Of a stretch of 37,587 bases of DNA, positions 1-7,449 are shown in pieces (within the stretch, counting starts at the first letter, position 1; every line of letters starts with the position of its first letter). The DNA lies in NCBI GenBank assembly GCA_025354645.1, contig JANXML010000133.1, positions 1-37,587 on the forward strand, read 5' to 3'. Under the pieces are notes generated by a model that did no database searches, was not told the origin of the DNA, and saw only the letters and a program-made list of their open reading frames with translations. Both the position numbers and the translations under genes were made by a program. The DNA is from Arcicella sp. (lineage in GTDB: Bacteria; Bacteroidota; Bacteroidia; Cytophagales; Spirosomataceae).

Positions 1-262
1 CGAAGTTCAAAGTCTCTCCTTTTCATTATTCTAAGTTCAGTTTTTACCCTTTATTTTCAAAATATTTTTTCTCACAAACATACGAGAAGTTCTTTCAGAT
101 AATCAAACTATCCAAAAAACTTATTAAACGCTGTATTTAATTTATTTTAAGAAGAATTTTATAACACTTAAAATAGCTACATCGTCTCCACATTTTTCCA
201 TTTAATAAAAATTTGCATATTTTTAGGTATTTTTTTTTAATTTCGTATAGTTTTAATAAGAT
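1..262. other. Noncoding leader upstream of ftsQ
   Basis: AT-rich stretch with many T runs and stop codons in all frames; I see no gene and no recognisable remnant. In many bacteria murC lies directly before ftsQ, but nothing like its C-terminus is visible here. The last 60 bases hold a possible promoter, listed separately. Confidence 0.6.
212..245 (+). promoter_or_regulatory. Possible Bacteroidota-type promoter for ftsQ
   Basis: TTTG at 212-215 is followed after 22 bases by TAATTTCG at 238-245, close to the Bacteroidota consensus TTTG-N17-23-TAnnTTTG. The final TTTG is degenerate. Transcription would begin near 252, just before the TTG at 263 and 56 bases before the ATG at 308. Seen by eye only. 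Confidence 0.3.
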
Positions 263-307
263 TTGAGTCAAAAGAAGGAAAAAATAACCATCTTTACACT
301 CAAATTT

Positions 308-1078
308 ATGGATATTATTGCTTTGAAATCCTTACTGAAGTTTAAAAAATGGATATGGTTCGCAGTATTGGCGTGTGTTTCACTATCGCTTGTGGTTTTT
401 GCGGAAAATATTCACCGTCTTCAGAAGTGTAAGAAAATCAACATTGTGATTGAAGGAAATAATGAAAACCGTTTAATCACACCTCACGAAATATATTTAC
501 TAATCGCCCCGAATGTTGTTGATAGCCCAGAAGGGAAACCTTTTAATAGGATTAATTTCAAAAAAATTGAAGACAGAGTTCGGGCAAACAGACTCGTAAA
601 AAATTGCCAAGTTCACCGTGATTTGAGTGGTGAATTAGCAGTCGATATCGAAGAATATACTCCCATTGCTCGAATAGTAAGTAACAATGGGTCAAATGAT
701 TACGTTACTGATAAAGGAGAATTGATTGGTATCTCGCCGCACTATACCGTCAGGGCTTTGTTATTATCAGGTAATTACTTTGAACTAACCCACAGTTTAA
801 AAGGTGAAAAGAATAAACCAATTCTTGACCTTATCAATACCATCAATGAAGACAATTTTTGGAAAGCTCAAATCACGCAGCTGATTATCGAAAAAGATGG
901 TGGCATCACACTTGTTCCCGAAATTGGCAATCATCTGATTGAATTTGGAATGGGCATTGAAATTGAGGCTAAATTTAAGAAATTGAAACTGCTGTATAAA
1001 GAAATTCTTCCCTCAAAAGGTTGGGATAAGTATAAAAAAATTAGCGTAAAATATAGAAATCAGATTGTATGTGAGTAA
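308..1078 (+). CDS. ftsQ: Cell division protein FtsQ/DivIB
   Basis: FtsQ is a bitopic inner-membrane protein that links early and late divisome parts through the FtsB/FtsL complex. The 256-residue protein has a short basic N-terminus, one membrane helix near residues 18-32 (WIWFAVLACVSLSLVVF), then a periplasmic POTRA-like segment starting KINIVIEG and a beta-rich C-terminal domain. Length, topology and position directly before ftsA support the call; sequence similarity in this family is weak. The frame can be opened from a TTG at 263, adding 15 residues before the membrane helix. I prefer the ATG at 308 because TTG starts are rare here and the added residues are not needed for topology. The usual upstream neighbour murC is absent. 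Confidence 0.85.
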   Translation: MDIIALKSLLKFKKWIWFAVLACVSLSLVVFAENIHRLQKCKKINIVIEGNNENRLITPHEIYLLIAPNVVDSPEGKPFNRINFKKIEDRVRANRLVKNCQVHRDLSGELAVDIEEYTPIARIVSNNGSNDYVTDKGELIGISPHYTVRALLLSGNYFELTHSLKGEKNKPILDLINTINEDNFWKAQITQLIIEKDGGITLVPEIGNHLIEFGMGIEIEAKFKKLKLLYKEILPSKGWDKYKKISVKYRNQIVCE

Positions 1079-1080
1079 GA

Positions 1081-1210
1081 GGGGTTGGGGGTTAGGTGTT
1101 AGAAGTTAGGGAAATAATAAATTGAAGGTTTGTGGAAAATTCGCAATGTTGATTTTTGCACACATCCATAAGTGATTCCCCTAATTCCTAACCCCCAAAC
1201 CCCCAACGCC
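1081..1210. repeat. Imperfect inverted repeat with 7-nt internal period, ftsQ-ftsA gap
   Basis: The arms at 1081-1111 and about 1180-1210 are reverse complements with a few mismatches and a one-base gap. Each arm is a run of degenerate heptads such as TGGGGGT, TAGGTGT, TAGAAGT. The left arm starts three bases after the ftsQ stop and the right arm ends shortly before the ftsA start. G-rich on the plus strand. Could form a large RNA hairpin between two co-oriented genes. Confidence 0.75.
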
Positions 1211-1232
1211 TAAACAAAAAAACTACCCTCCC

Positions 1233-2621
1233 ATGAGCGAAATAATTGTTGGACTTGACATAGGCAGCAAGCAAGTAAACGTTGTTGCTGGCAGACTTGA
1301 CCATTTGGGCAAGCTGGAGATTCTTGGTTTGGGTAAAGCTGACACAACAGGTCAGGTATCTAAAGGTGTCGTTTTAAACGTCAATAGAACCATTGAAGCC
1401 GTGCAGTCAGCAATTGAACAAGTTGAAAATCAAGCAAATATCCATATTAGAGGCGTTTTTGCGAGTGTTGCAGGTCCTAACATTCATATCACAAAACATC
1501 GTGCAATTATTACCAGGCAAACCGAAGGAGAGGAAGTAACGGTTACGGACGTTGACCAAGTGGCGAATGATGCAAAGCGAACGTTTATCTCGAAGGGAAA
1601 TGCGATTATCCATACGCTTCCACAGGAGTATTTTGTGGATTCAATTGGTAATATTTATGATCCAGTTGGTATTAGTGGTTTGAAATTGCAAGGTGATTTT
1701 ATGATGATAACATCTCCGCAGGGAGAATTTGATAAAACAAAACGTTGCATAGAAAGTGCCAAAGAAAAGATTGAAATTGAAGGCGGATTGGTGTTTTCAG
1801 CTTTTGCAGCCTCTTTGGCGGTGCTAACTCCCCAAGAGAAGAAAAGTGGCGTTTGCTTGGTAGATATCGGCAGTGGCATGACAGAAATTGTGATTTTTCA
1901 TAAAGGAATCGTTCGTCATATTGCGGTTTTGCCTTTTGCGGGCGATGCCATCACGGCGGATATTGAACAAGGTTGCGGGATTTCAACGGAGTACGCCGAG
2001 CAACTGAAAGTGAAATTTGGCTGTGCCGTTGCTGATGAAATTTCGGTTGAAGAAGTGGTTACGATTCCAGGCATAAATGGACGTAAAACAAAAACCATTT
2101 CTGTCAAAAACGTCGGAATTATTATTGAAGAACGTTTAAAAGAAATTGTTGCCTTAGTAGAAGCAGAAATTAGTCGTTGTGGGTATGGCAATCGTCTAAA
2201 TTGTGGCATTGTTCTCACGGGAGGAAGCGTACAGATGTCATACATTGGCGAGTTGTTCGAGCGAGTGACGGGTCGTGATGTGAGAATTGGACATCCTAAT
2301 GAGAATTTGGGAAAAACCCTTACCGAAGAAATCAAAAATCCAACCTATGCAACTGCTGTTGGTTTGGTTTGGAAAGGCATAAAAGACATTGATGAGCGTG
2401 AAGATTTATACAAGGAATTACGCAAAGATGCACCGCCAATTATTGTTCCAATCCCTGTTGTTCAACCTTTGAACGGAAGTAGTAATAACGGTAAGAAAAG
2501 TGCTGAAATTGAAAAGAAAAAAGGGGGTTGGAATATCTTTTGGAGTCTTAAAAAAGCGGCAAATAAGATAATGGGAGAAGATTTAGGCGATTCGGATGCT
2601 TATGATAAAGAGAAAGTGTAG
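1233..2621 (+). CDS. ftsA: Cell division protein FtsA
   Basis: Actin-like ATPase that tethers FtsZ filaments to the inner membrane and recruits later divisome proteins. The 462 residues show the actin/Hsp70 nucleotide-binding motifs: VGLDIGSKQV at the N-terminus, CLVDIGSGMTEI in the middle (phosphate 2) and VLTGGSVQM (adenosine motif). The SHS2/1C subdomain lies around residues 80-180. Near the C-terminus a linker rich in N, G and K leads to an amphipathic segment, GWNIFWSLKKAANKIM, which fits the membrane-targeting helix of FtsA, followed by an unusual acidic tail of about 15 residues. ftsZ, normally next, is missing: the next gene is ndk on the opposite strand. Confidence 0.95.
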   Translation: MSEIIVGLDIGSKQVNVVAGRLDHLGKLEILGLGKADTTGQVSKGVVLNVNRTIEAVQSAIEQVENQANIHIRGVFASVAGPNIHITKHRAIITRQTEGEEVTVTDVDQVANDAKRTFISKGNAIIHTLPQEYFVDSIGNIYDPVGISGLKLQGDFMMITSPQGEFDKTKRCIESAKEKIEIEGGLVFSAFAASLAVLTPQEKKSGVCLVDIGSGMTEIVIFHKGIVRHIAVLPFAGDAITADIEQGCGISTEYAEQLKVKFGCAVADEISVEEVVTIPGINGRKTKTISVKNVGIIIEERLKEIVALVEAEISRCGYGNRLNCGIVLTGGSVQMSYIGELFERVTGRDVRIGHPNENLGKTLTEEIKNPTYATAVGLVWKGIKDIDEREDLYKELRKDAPPIIVPIPVVQPLNGSSNNGKKSAEIEKKKGGWNIFWSLKKAANKIMGEDLGDSDAYDKEKV

Positions 2622-2622
2622 A

Positions 2623-2761
2623 TAATAGTAATTAGTGACTGGTTATTAGTAGAACCAGTCTAATATTTACGATTAATAGAAAAAGCGTTGGATTGGAAAA
2701 TATTAATTTCCATTTCAACGCTTTTTCTATTAACTGATAACCGTTAACTAATAACTGGTTA
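2623..2761. repeat. Heptad-structured inverted repeat between ftsA and ndk
   Basis: The left arm begins at 2623, just after the ftsA stop, and the right arm (about 2731-2761) runs into the ndk stop codon. Read in one direction both arms are made of units such as TTATTAG, TTAACGG, TTATCAG and TAATTAG spaced 7 nt apart. The arms enclose the terminator hairpin at 2673-2733. Sequence differs from the other intergenic repeats of this window but the architecture is the same. Confidence 0.65.
2673..2733. terminator. Bidirectional terminator hairpin, ftsA / ndk
   Basis: Perfect 18-bp stem, 2673-2690 pairing with 2716-2733, with GC-containing core GCGTTG/CAACGC flanked by A-tracts on one side and T-tracts on the other, so a U-run follows the stem whichever strand is read. 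It sits between two convergent genes and is well placed to end both transcripts. Confidence 0.85.
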
Positions 2762-3178
2762 AAACTGCTCCAATCCACCAAAGAAGAAACTTCCCTCAAT
2801 CGCTGCATTTTCATCAGAATCTGAACCGTGAATAGCGTTTGCTCCGATTGATTTTGCAAATAATTTACGAATCGTTCCTTCGTCAGCTTTGGCAGGGTCG
2901 GTTGCTCCCACTAATAAACGAAAATCAGCTACGGCATTATCTTTCTCTAAAATCATTGGAATAATTGCCCCAGACGACATATAATCACATAATTCTCCGT
3001 AAAAAGGTCTTCCTGCGTGAACTGCATAAAATTCACCCGCACGTGCATTTGTTAATAAAGTCTTCTTCATTGATACGATTCGGAAACCTGCCTCCTCAAT
3101 CATTTTAATAATTGCACCTGAATGACCGTCTGCTACTGCATCAGGTTTAATCATTGTGAATGTTCTGTTAGTTGCCAT
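2759..3178 (-). CDS. ndk: Nucleoside diphosphate kinase
   Basis: Transfers the gamma-phosphate of ATP to nucleoside diphosphates through a phosphohistidine, balancing the NTP/dNTP pools in the cytoplasm. The 139-residue length is normal for the family. [11 protein letters not shown] is the conserved N-terminal strand and nucleotide-contact segment, [12 protein letters not shown] the head region, [18 protein letters not shown] the Kpn-loop neighbourhood, and [13 protein letters not shown] carries the catalytic His in the family motif NAIHGSDS. The C-terminus is short (FFFGGLEQF), as in many Bacteroidota. Transcribed alone, convergent with ftsA and divergent from the DHH phosphoesterase. Confidence 0.97.
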   Translation of the reverse strand: MATNRTFTMIKPDAVADGHSGAIIKMIEEAGFRIVSMKKTLLTNARAGEFYAVHAGRPFYGELCDYMSSGAIIPMILEKDNAVADFRLLVGATDPAKADEGTIRKLFAKSIGANAIHGSDSDENAAIEGSFFFGGLEQF

Positions 3179-3215
3179 GAAATGGTGTTTAAGTGTTGTA
3201 ATTTAAAATTTTTCA

Positions 3216-3246
3216 CAAAATTACGCAACCTAAACTGTTTTAGAAA
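3216..3246 (-). promoter_or_regulatory. Possible ndk promoter
   Basis: On the minus strand TAATTTTG (reverse complement of 3216-3223) matches the TAnnTTTG -7 box. A TTTC lies 19 bases further upstream in place of TTTG. Transcription would start about 30 bases before the ndk ATG. Confidence 0.35.
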
Positions 3247-3256
3247 CCTTACCGTC

Positions 3257-3285
3257 TTTTTTGTGAAGATTTCTGCCTAACTTTG
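3257..3285 (+). promoter_or_regulatory. Possible promoter of the DHH phosphoesterase gene
   Basis: TAACTTTG at 3278-3285 matches the TAnnTTTG -7 box. The TTTTTTG at 3257-3263 is only 14 bases upstream, short of the usual 17-23, so the -33 assignment is weak. The start codon is about 90 bases downstream. Confidence 0.3.
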
Positions 3286-3376
3286 CGTTTTATTTCGTTG
3301 GTTTTAGCGTTTGATTTTATGTAAATAAAGTTAATAGTAAGAAACAAACTCTGTTACCGCTCATTTTTCAATACAA

Positions 3377-4402
3377 ATGCAAAACTTTGAAGCCTTTCGT
3401 GAGTTAATTAATACGCCCCGAAATATCGTGATTACTACCCATTTCAAGCCAGATGCTGATGCACTTGGCTCGTCGTTGGGTTTGGCGGGATACCTCAAAA
3501 AGAAAGGTCATAAAGTATCGGTCATAACGCCTTCTGATTATCCAAGTTTTATAGCTTGGATGGCTGGAAATGAGGAAGTTATGAATTATGAAAACTATAA
3601 AATTCGTGGTAAAACAAACAATCTTATTGCTAATGCTGACGTTATTTTTTGTCTCGATTTTTCAGTTTTAGCAAGAATTGAAGCCATGTCAGAACAGGTG
3701 AAGCAATCAAAAGCGGTGAAAGTCATGATTGACCATCATACTTTTCCAGAGGATTTTGCCGAATTTGTTTATCATGATACCAAAGCAGCTGCAACCGCTC
3801 AGTTGATTTTTCAGTTAATTGAATTAATGGATGAAAAGTATTTGTTAGACGTTCCGATTTGTGAGTGCTTATACGCAGGAATCATGACCGATACGGGTTC
3901 GTTCAGACATCCAAGCACCACGCCAGCCGTTCATAGAATTGCAGCGGATATTATGGAATTGGGCGTTAATACAAACTTAATTCATAGAAGAATTTATGAC
4001 AGTTCGACGGTGGAAAGAATGAAATTTTTGGGTTATGTTTTATCCGAAAAATTAGTCGTTTTGCCCGAATATAGAGTTGCTTATTTCACCGTTACGGATG
4101 AGGAATTGAAAAGATTTAATTCACAAACGGGTGATACTGAGGGAATTGTGAATTATGGATTACAGATTGAGGGAATTGTAATGTCAATTATTATTGTGGA
4201 CAGACCCGAAGCCGTGAAGATGTCTTTCCGTTCGGTGGAAGAGTTTGCTGTTAATCAAATTGCCTCAAAACATTTTAGTGGTGGTGGTCACAAAAATGCT
4301 TCGGGTGGAAAAACAACGGGCATTGGTTTGGCAGGAACGGTGGAAAAACTCATGCGTATTTTACCAGAATATCAAGAAATGCTTTTAGCAGTACGAAATT
4401 GA
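3377..4402 (+). CDS. DHH/DHHA1 phosphoesterase, NrnA-like oligoribonuclease / pAp phosphatase
   Basis: Predicted cytoplasmic Mn-dependent phosphoesterase of the NrnA group, which degrades nanoRNAs and dephosphorylates pAp; related proteins cleave cyclic dinucleotides. The 341 residues show the DHH-family metal motifs: HFKPDADALGSSLGL (motif I, DxD), VIFCLDFS (motif II), MIDHHTFPE (the DHH triad) and an acidic Asp in AGIMTDTGSFRHPST (motif IV). The C-terminal DHHA1 substrate domain ends with the glycine-rich HFSGGGHKNASGG. No CBS, PAS or membrane domain is present, which favours NrnA over GdpP. The stop codon overlaps the first unit of the heptad repeat that fills the gap to the next gene. Confidence 0.93.
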   Translation: MQNFEAFRELINTPRNIVITTHFKPDADALGSSLGLAGYLKKKGHKVSVITPSDYPSFIAWMAGNEEVMNYENYKIRGKTNNLIANADVIFCLDFSVLARIEAMSEQVKQSKAVKVMIDHHTFPEDFAEFVYHDTKAAATAQLIFQLIELMDEKYLLDVPICECLYAGIMTDTGSFRHPSTTPAVHRIAADIMELGVNTNLIHRRIYDSSTVERMKFLGYVLSEKLVVLPEYRVAYFTVTDEELKRFNSQTGDTEGIVNYGLQIEGIVMSIIIVDRPEAVKMSFRSVEEFAVNQIASKHFSGGGHKNASGGKTTGIGLAGTVEKLMRILPEYQEMLLAVRN

Positions 4403-4526
4403 TGTTCGATGTTCGTTACTCGATGTTCGTTATCTAACGTCGAAACCCGAACATCGAAATACAAACATCGAACATCGAAAACCAAACATCAAATATAAAA
4501 ACAAACAACTAACGAATAACAAACAG
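4401..4526. repeat. Uninterrupted 7-nt periodic tract forming an inverted repeat
   Basis: From 4401 the sequence can be cut into 18 consecutive heptads without losing phase, up to six bases before the next start codon. Units include GATGTTC (three times, at 4401, 4408 and 4422), then its complement-type AACATCG (4450, 4464, 4471), then AAC/AAA-rich units. The 29-nt arms 4401-4429 and 4448-4476 pair with only about four mismatches, and the heptads are in mirrored order. The TGA of the preceding gene is part of the first unit. Confidence 0.85.
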
Positions 4527-4531
4527 AAAAA

Positions 4532-5398
4532 ATGTTCAGAAAACTAAGTGTAGTAATGCTTGCCGCCAGTATATTGGTAGGGTGTAACAAAAACAAAATT
4601 GAAGTTAAAGAAGGCGTAAAGATTCAGATTCATAGCCACGATGATAAAGCCAGAAAATTGAAGGAAGGCGATATTGTTTCTTTCTTAATCAAAATCAAAA
4701 CAGGGTCAGATTCATTGCTTCAAGAGCAAATTGACGTAACAAAACCTGCCCGAGATATGGTTCAAGCCGCAGGAAAAGCTGGTTATAAAGGTTCTTTGCA
4801 AGATGGATTACGTTTATTGGCAGTTGGTGATAGTGCCACAATTTATGTACCTGTTGATTCAATTTCAAAAGGAGGACAACAATTACCTCCATTCCTGAAA
4901 AAAGGAACTGATATTAAATATTCGGTGAAAATTTTGAAAGTACAATCAAAAGCTGAATTTGATAAAGACATGGCACTTGAACAAACAAAAGCCAAAACTG
5001 AAGCAGATGCACGTAAGACACAATTGCCACAAATGATTGCAGATTATGTGAAAAAGACAGGTATGGATTTTAAAACAACAGCTTCGGGATTGATGTATTC
5101 AGTGAAAACAGAAGGAAACGGTGACAGTCCAAAAAATGGAGACGTTTGTAAGTGTAATTATATTGGTAAATTCTTTGACGGAAAGGTCTTCGACCAAAGC
5201 AAAGCACCCGTTGATATGCCAATTGGGCAAATGATTCCAGGTTTCAATGAAGCCTTGATGATGATGAAAAAAGGTGGTAAAGCAACCTTTGTAATTCCTC
5301 CTACCATCGGATACGGTGAGCAAGGCGGTGGACCAATTCCAGCGAATACGCCTTTGGTTTTTGAAGTAGAATTATTAGATTTCAAAAAGGGACAGTAG
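4532..5398 (+). CDS. FKBP-type peptidyl-prolyl isomerase, lipoprotein (first of three)
   Basis: Predicted periplasmic lipid-anchored prolyl isomerase or chaperone. The N-terminus MFRKLSVVMLAASILVGC is a signal peptide with lipobox ILVG-C18. The C-terminal domain (about residues 190-286) is a good FKBP fold: GDVCKCNYIGKFFDGKVFD, then IPGFNEALMMMKKGGKATF, IPPTIGYGEQGGGPIPANT and LVFEVELLDF. The first half (about 40-135) looks like a second, degraded FKBP domain, with a GDSATIYVPVDS strand but no active-site pattern. The two halves are joined by a helical, charged linker. First of a tandem trio on the same strand. Confidence 0.92.
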   Translation: MFRKLSVVMLAASILVGCNKNKIEVKEGVKIQIHSHDDKARKLKEGDIVSFLIKIKTGSDSLLQEQIDVTKPARDMVQAAGKAGYKGSLQDGLRLLAVGDSATIYVPVDSISKGGQQLPPFLKKGTDIKYSVKILKVQSKAEFDKDMALEQTKAKTEADARKTQLPQMIADYVKKTGMDFKTTASGLMYSVKTEGNGDSPKNGDVCKCNYIGKFFDGKVFDQSKAPVDMPIGQMIPGFNEALMMMKKGGKATFVIPPTIGYGEQGGGPIPANTPLVFEVELLDFKKGQ

Positions 5399-5400
5399 AA

Positions 5401-5482
5401 GGAGACAGGAGGAAGGGAGATAGGAGGAAGGAGCAAATGCTTGTTCCCTGTCTACCTTCCTCCCTGATTTCTTTCCTCCTTA
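5401..5482. repeat. Purine/pyrimidine inverted repeat with 7-nt period
   Basis: Immediately after the first FKBP gene, a purine-only arm with two near-identical 15-nt copies of GGAGACAGGAGGAAG (starting 5401 and 5416) is followed by a pyrimidine-rich arm (about 5445-5481) that is its imperfect complement. G/A-rich units recur at about 7 nt. Same architecture as the repeats at 1081, 2623 and 4401 with a different sequence. Confidence 0.7.
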
Positions 5483-5507
5483 ACACTTTAACAGTTTTTA
5501 ACTTCAA

Positions 5508-5539
5508 AAAACGCAATCAATGTTGTTATTTTGCGTTTT
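5508..5539 (+). terminator. Weak hairpin between FKBP genes
   Basis: AAAACGCAA at 5508-5516 pairs perfectly with TTGCGTTTT at 5531-5539 across a 14-base loop, with T-rich sequence after it. It may end the first FKBP transcript, or the same sequence may hold the promoter of the second gene (a TATTTTG at about 5527). Short stem with a long loop, so uncertain. Confidence 0.35.
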
Positions 5540-5581
5540 ATTTGGAAACTAAAATTACGTCTCGAATACCGAGATAATATA

Positions 5582-6490
5582 ATGAAAATCAGATTATTAC
5601 CAATTTTATTGTTTGGAATACTATTCATTTCGTTGAGTTCTTGTCTATCAAAAGTGACTTTGGAAGATGATATTATTATCCAGCAAAATGAAACTAAAAT
5701 TCAGCAATATATTAGTGCAAAAAAACTAACCACTCAAAAAGGAGCAAACGGGGTTTATTATACAATTACAAAGGCAAATCCAAATGGAAGAATTATAGCT
5801 TTGGGTGATACTGTCCGTTTGCATTACGTTATTTCAAGATTGGATGATGTTAAGATTGACAGTTCTTCAATTAAGAAAAATCAACCATTTGCGTTTTTTA
5901 ATAATGGAAGTAATACCAATATTTTCCTGAAAATGCTCCCATACATGCGTGAGGGAGAGCAAGCGACCTTTATTTTGCCTTCAACCTTAGCGGGTGATTC
6001 GCAGGCATTCCCAAATCTGCCAGCTAATTCACCAGTTCGTTGCGATATTTCTTATGTGAAAATATACAGTGAAGAAGCAACGATTGATGAATATATTGCC
6101 AAAAATAAAATTAATGTGACTGAAAAAGTAGAATTAAAAAGTTCAACTACTGGATACACAAATTACCTACGTTATATCCGTGTGAAAGATGGAGCCGCTG
6201 ATGTAATTACTGGAAAAGTAGCTAAACTTAAATATACTGGAAGACTTTTAAACGGATATGTTTTTGATAGTAATATTGGCAAAACAGACTCGTTGAATTA
6301 TACGATTGGAGGAAATAATCAATTGGTACAAGGCTTTGCGACTGGTGTGGCAAAAATGAAACTCGGAGAAAAAGCAACTTTCATTTTTGCCTCTGGATTA
6401 GGATACGGTAGAACGGGAAGTGGAAACAGAGTACCAGCGGAATCAACGCTAATTTTTGACGTAGAAATGGTAGCTTTAAAAGATAAATAA
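5582..6490 (+). CDS. FKBP-type peptidyl-prolyl isomerase, lipoprotein (second of three)
   Basis: Predicted periplasmic lipoprotein of 302 residues. MKIRLLPILLFGILFISLSSC is a signal peptide with lipobox LSSC. The C-terminal FKBP domain (about 190-300) carries KVAKLKYTGRLLNGYVFDSN, GFATGVAKMKLGEKATFIF and GLGYGRTGSGNRVPAESTL, typical of the fold. A first FKBP-like half (about 35-155) has GDTVRLHYVISRLDD and GEQATFILPSTLAG but no YG-loop consensus. The frame is open from 5531, but only the ATG at 5582 places the signal peptide at the N-terminus. The gap to the third FKBP gene is four bases, so these two are almost certainly cotranscribed. Confidence 0.9.
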   Translation: MKIRLLPILLFGILFISLSSCLSKVTLEDDIIIQQNETKIQQYISAKKLTTQKGANGVYYTITKANPNGRIIALGDTVRLHYVISRLDDVKIDSSSIKKNQPFAFFNNGSNTNIFLKMLPYMREGEQATFILPSTLAGDSQAFPNLPANSPVRCDISYVKIYSEEATIDEYIAKNKINVTEKVELKSSTTGYTNYLRYIRVKDGAADVITGKVAKLKYTGRLLNGYVFDSNIGKTDSLNYTIGGNNQLVQGFATGVAKMKLGEKATFIFASGLGYGRTGSGNRVPAESTLIFDVEMVALKDK

Positions 6491-6494
6491 CGCA

Positions 6495-7385
6495 ATGAAT
6501 AAGAAGAATTTATATACATTATTAGTTTTTGGATTATTGGGTTTAACGGTGGCTTGTACAACTGCTACAGACCCAACACCAACTACGGATGTCACTGCCG
6601 AGACTTTGAAAAAAATTACGGATTATGGAACATCAAAAGGGTTGACATTTACCAAAACTGCTGATGGTATATTTTATGCTATTAGTACAGCAAATCCAAT
6701 GGGTAGAATGCCTTTGGCAAATGAATATGTGAAGGTTCATTATACTTACACAAAATTAGATGGAACAATTTTAGACAGTACAGCAGTCAAATTGAATGTA
6801 CCGTTGGCATATCCATATTTAGCTTATAACACTTTGTTAAATTATGGTGTAAGTTTATTGAAAGAGGGAGAAACTGGAACGTTTGTATTTCCACAGACAT
6901 CTAATTCTACTGACCCAACTGCTTTAAAAGCAACGTTGATTTCTACTCGTAAAGAAACGGAGCAAATTAGTGAATACTTGAAAGAAAAGTTTGCCACAAC
7001 AACTTTCAAGAAAACTGCCTCTGGTATCCAATACGTTATCACTAAAAGTAGTGCAACGGGAGATTCCGCAAAAATTGGCAAGTCTGCAGCGGTAAGTTAT
7101 ACAGGTAAATTCTTATTCAAAAATCGTAGTAGAGATACGAATGGATTTTATACTTACACTGACCAATTTGATACAGGTAGTTTCTCATTTTCTTACAATA
7201 CAACAGCCGTTGTGCCAGGATTTGAGGAAGCAACGAAATTATTGAAAGTGGGTGACAAAGGAATATTTATTTTTCCTTCATCATTAGGATATGGGACTAC
7301 TGGAAATCTTGTAAATGGAGTTTATGCCGTTAATCCATTTACGCCTTTACTTTTTGAAATTGAAGTTACAAGTATCGTTAAATAA
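6495..7385 (+). CDS. FKBP-type peptidyl-prolyl isomerase, lipoprotein (third of three)
   Basis: Predicted periplasmic lipoprotein of 296 residues. MNKKNLYTLLVFGLLGLTVAC is a lipoprotein signal with lipobox TVAC. The FKBP-like first half (about 35-155) has NEYVKVHYTYTKLDGTILDST and GETGTFVFPQ. The C-terminal FKBP domain (about 165-296) has GKSAAVSYTGKFLFKNRSRD, VVPGFEEATKLLKVGDKGIF, SSLGYGTTG and a PLLFEIEVTSI end, with an insert of about 20 residues after the first strand. It belongs to the group of lipid-anchored FKBPs that includes gliding protein GldI, but nothing here proves a gliding role. The transcript probably ends at the hairpin at 7410-7437. Confidence 0.9.
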   Translation: MNKKNLYTLLVFGLLGLTVACTTATDPTPTTDVTAETLKKITDYGTSKGLTFTKTADGIFYAISTANPMGRMPLANEYVKVHYTYTKLDGTILDSTAVKLNVPLAYPYLAYNTLLNYGVSLLKEGETGTFVFPQTSNSTDPTALKATLISTRKETEQISEYLKEKFATTTFKKTASGIQYVITKSSATGDSAKIGKSAAVSYTGKFLFKNRSRDTNGFYTYTDQFDTGSFSFSYNTTAVVPGFEEATKLLKVGDKGIFIFPSSLGYGTTGNLVNGVYAVNPFTPLLFEIEVTSIVK

Positions 7386-7409
7386 AGTAACGAATAATAT
7401 CAAATAGCT

Positions 7410-7437
7410 AAGCCCTTTCGTCATGAGAGGGCTTTTT
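7410..7437 (+). terminator. Rho-independent terminator after the FKBP trio
   Basis: AAGCCCT at 7410-7416 pairs with AGGGCTT at 7428-7434 with extra TC/GA pairs inside, followed by TTT. It lies 24 bases after the third FKBP stop and overlaps the ATG at 7423, which argues against that upstream start for the next gene. Confidence 0.8.
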
Positions 7438-7449
7438 ACGTTAAAAATC

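Noticed and set aside
1081-1210. G-quadruplex regulator of ftsA
   Set aside because: G runs exist on the plus strand, but their pairing partner lies close by, so the inverted repeat explains the composition better.
4401-4526. CRISPR array
   Set aside because: The repeat unit is 7 nt with no spacers of constant length and there are no cas genes.
7423-7449. Upstream ATG for the RdgB gene
   Set aside because: It falls in the terminator hairpin and adds residues not seen in the family.
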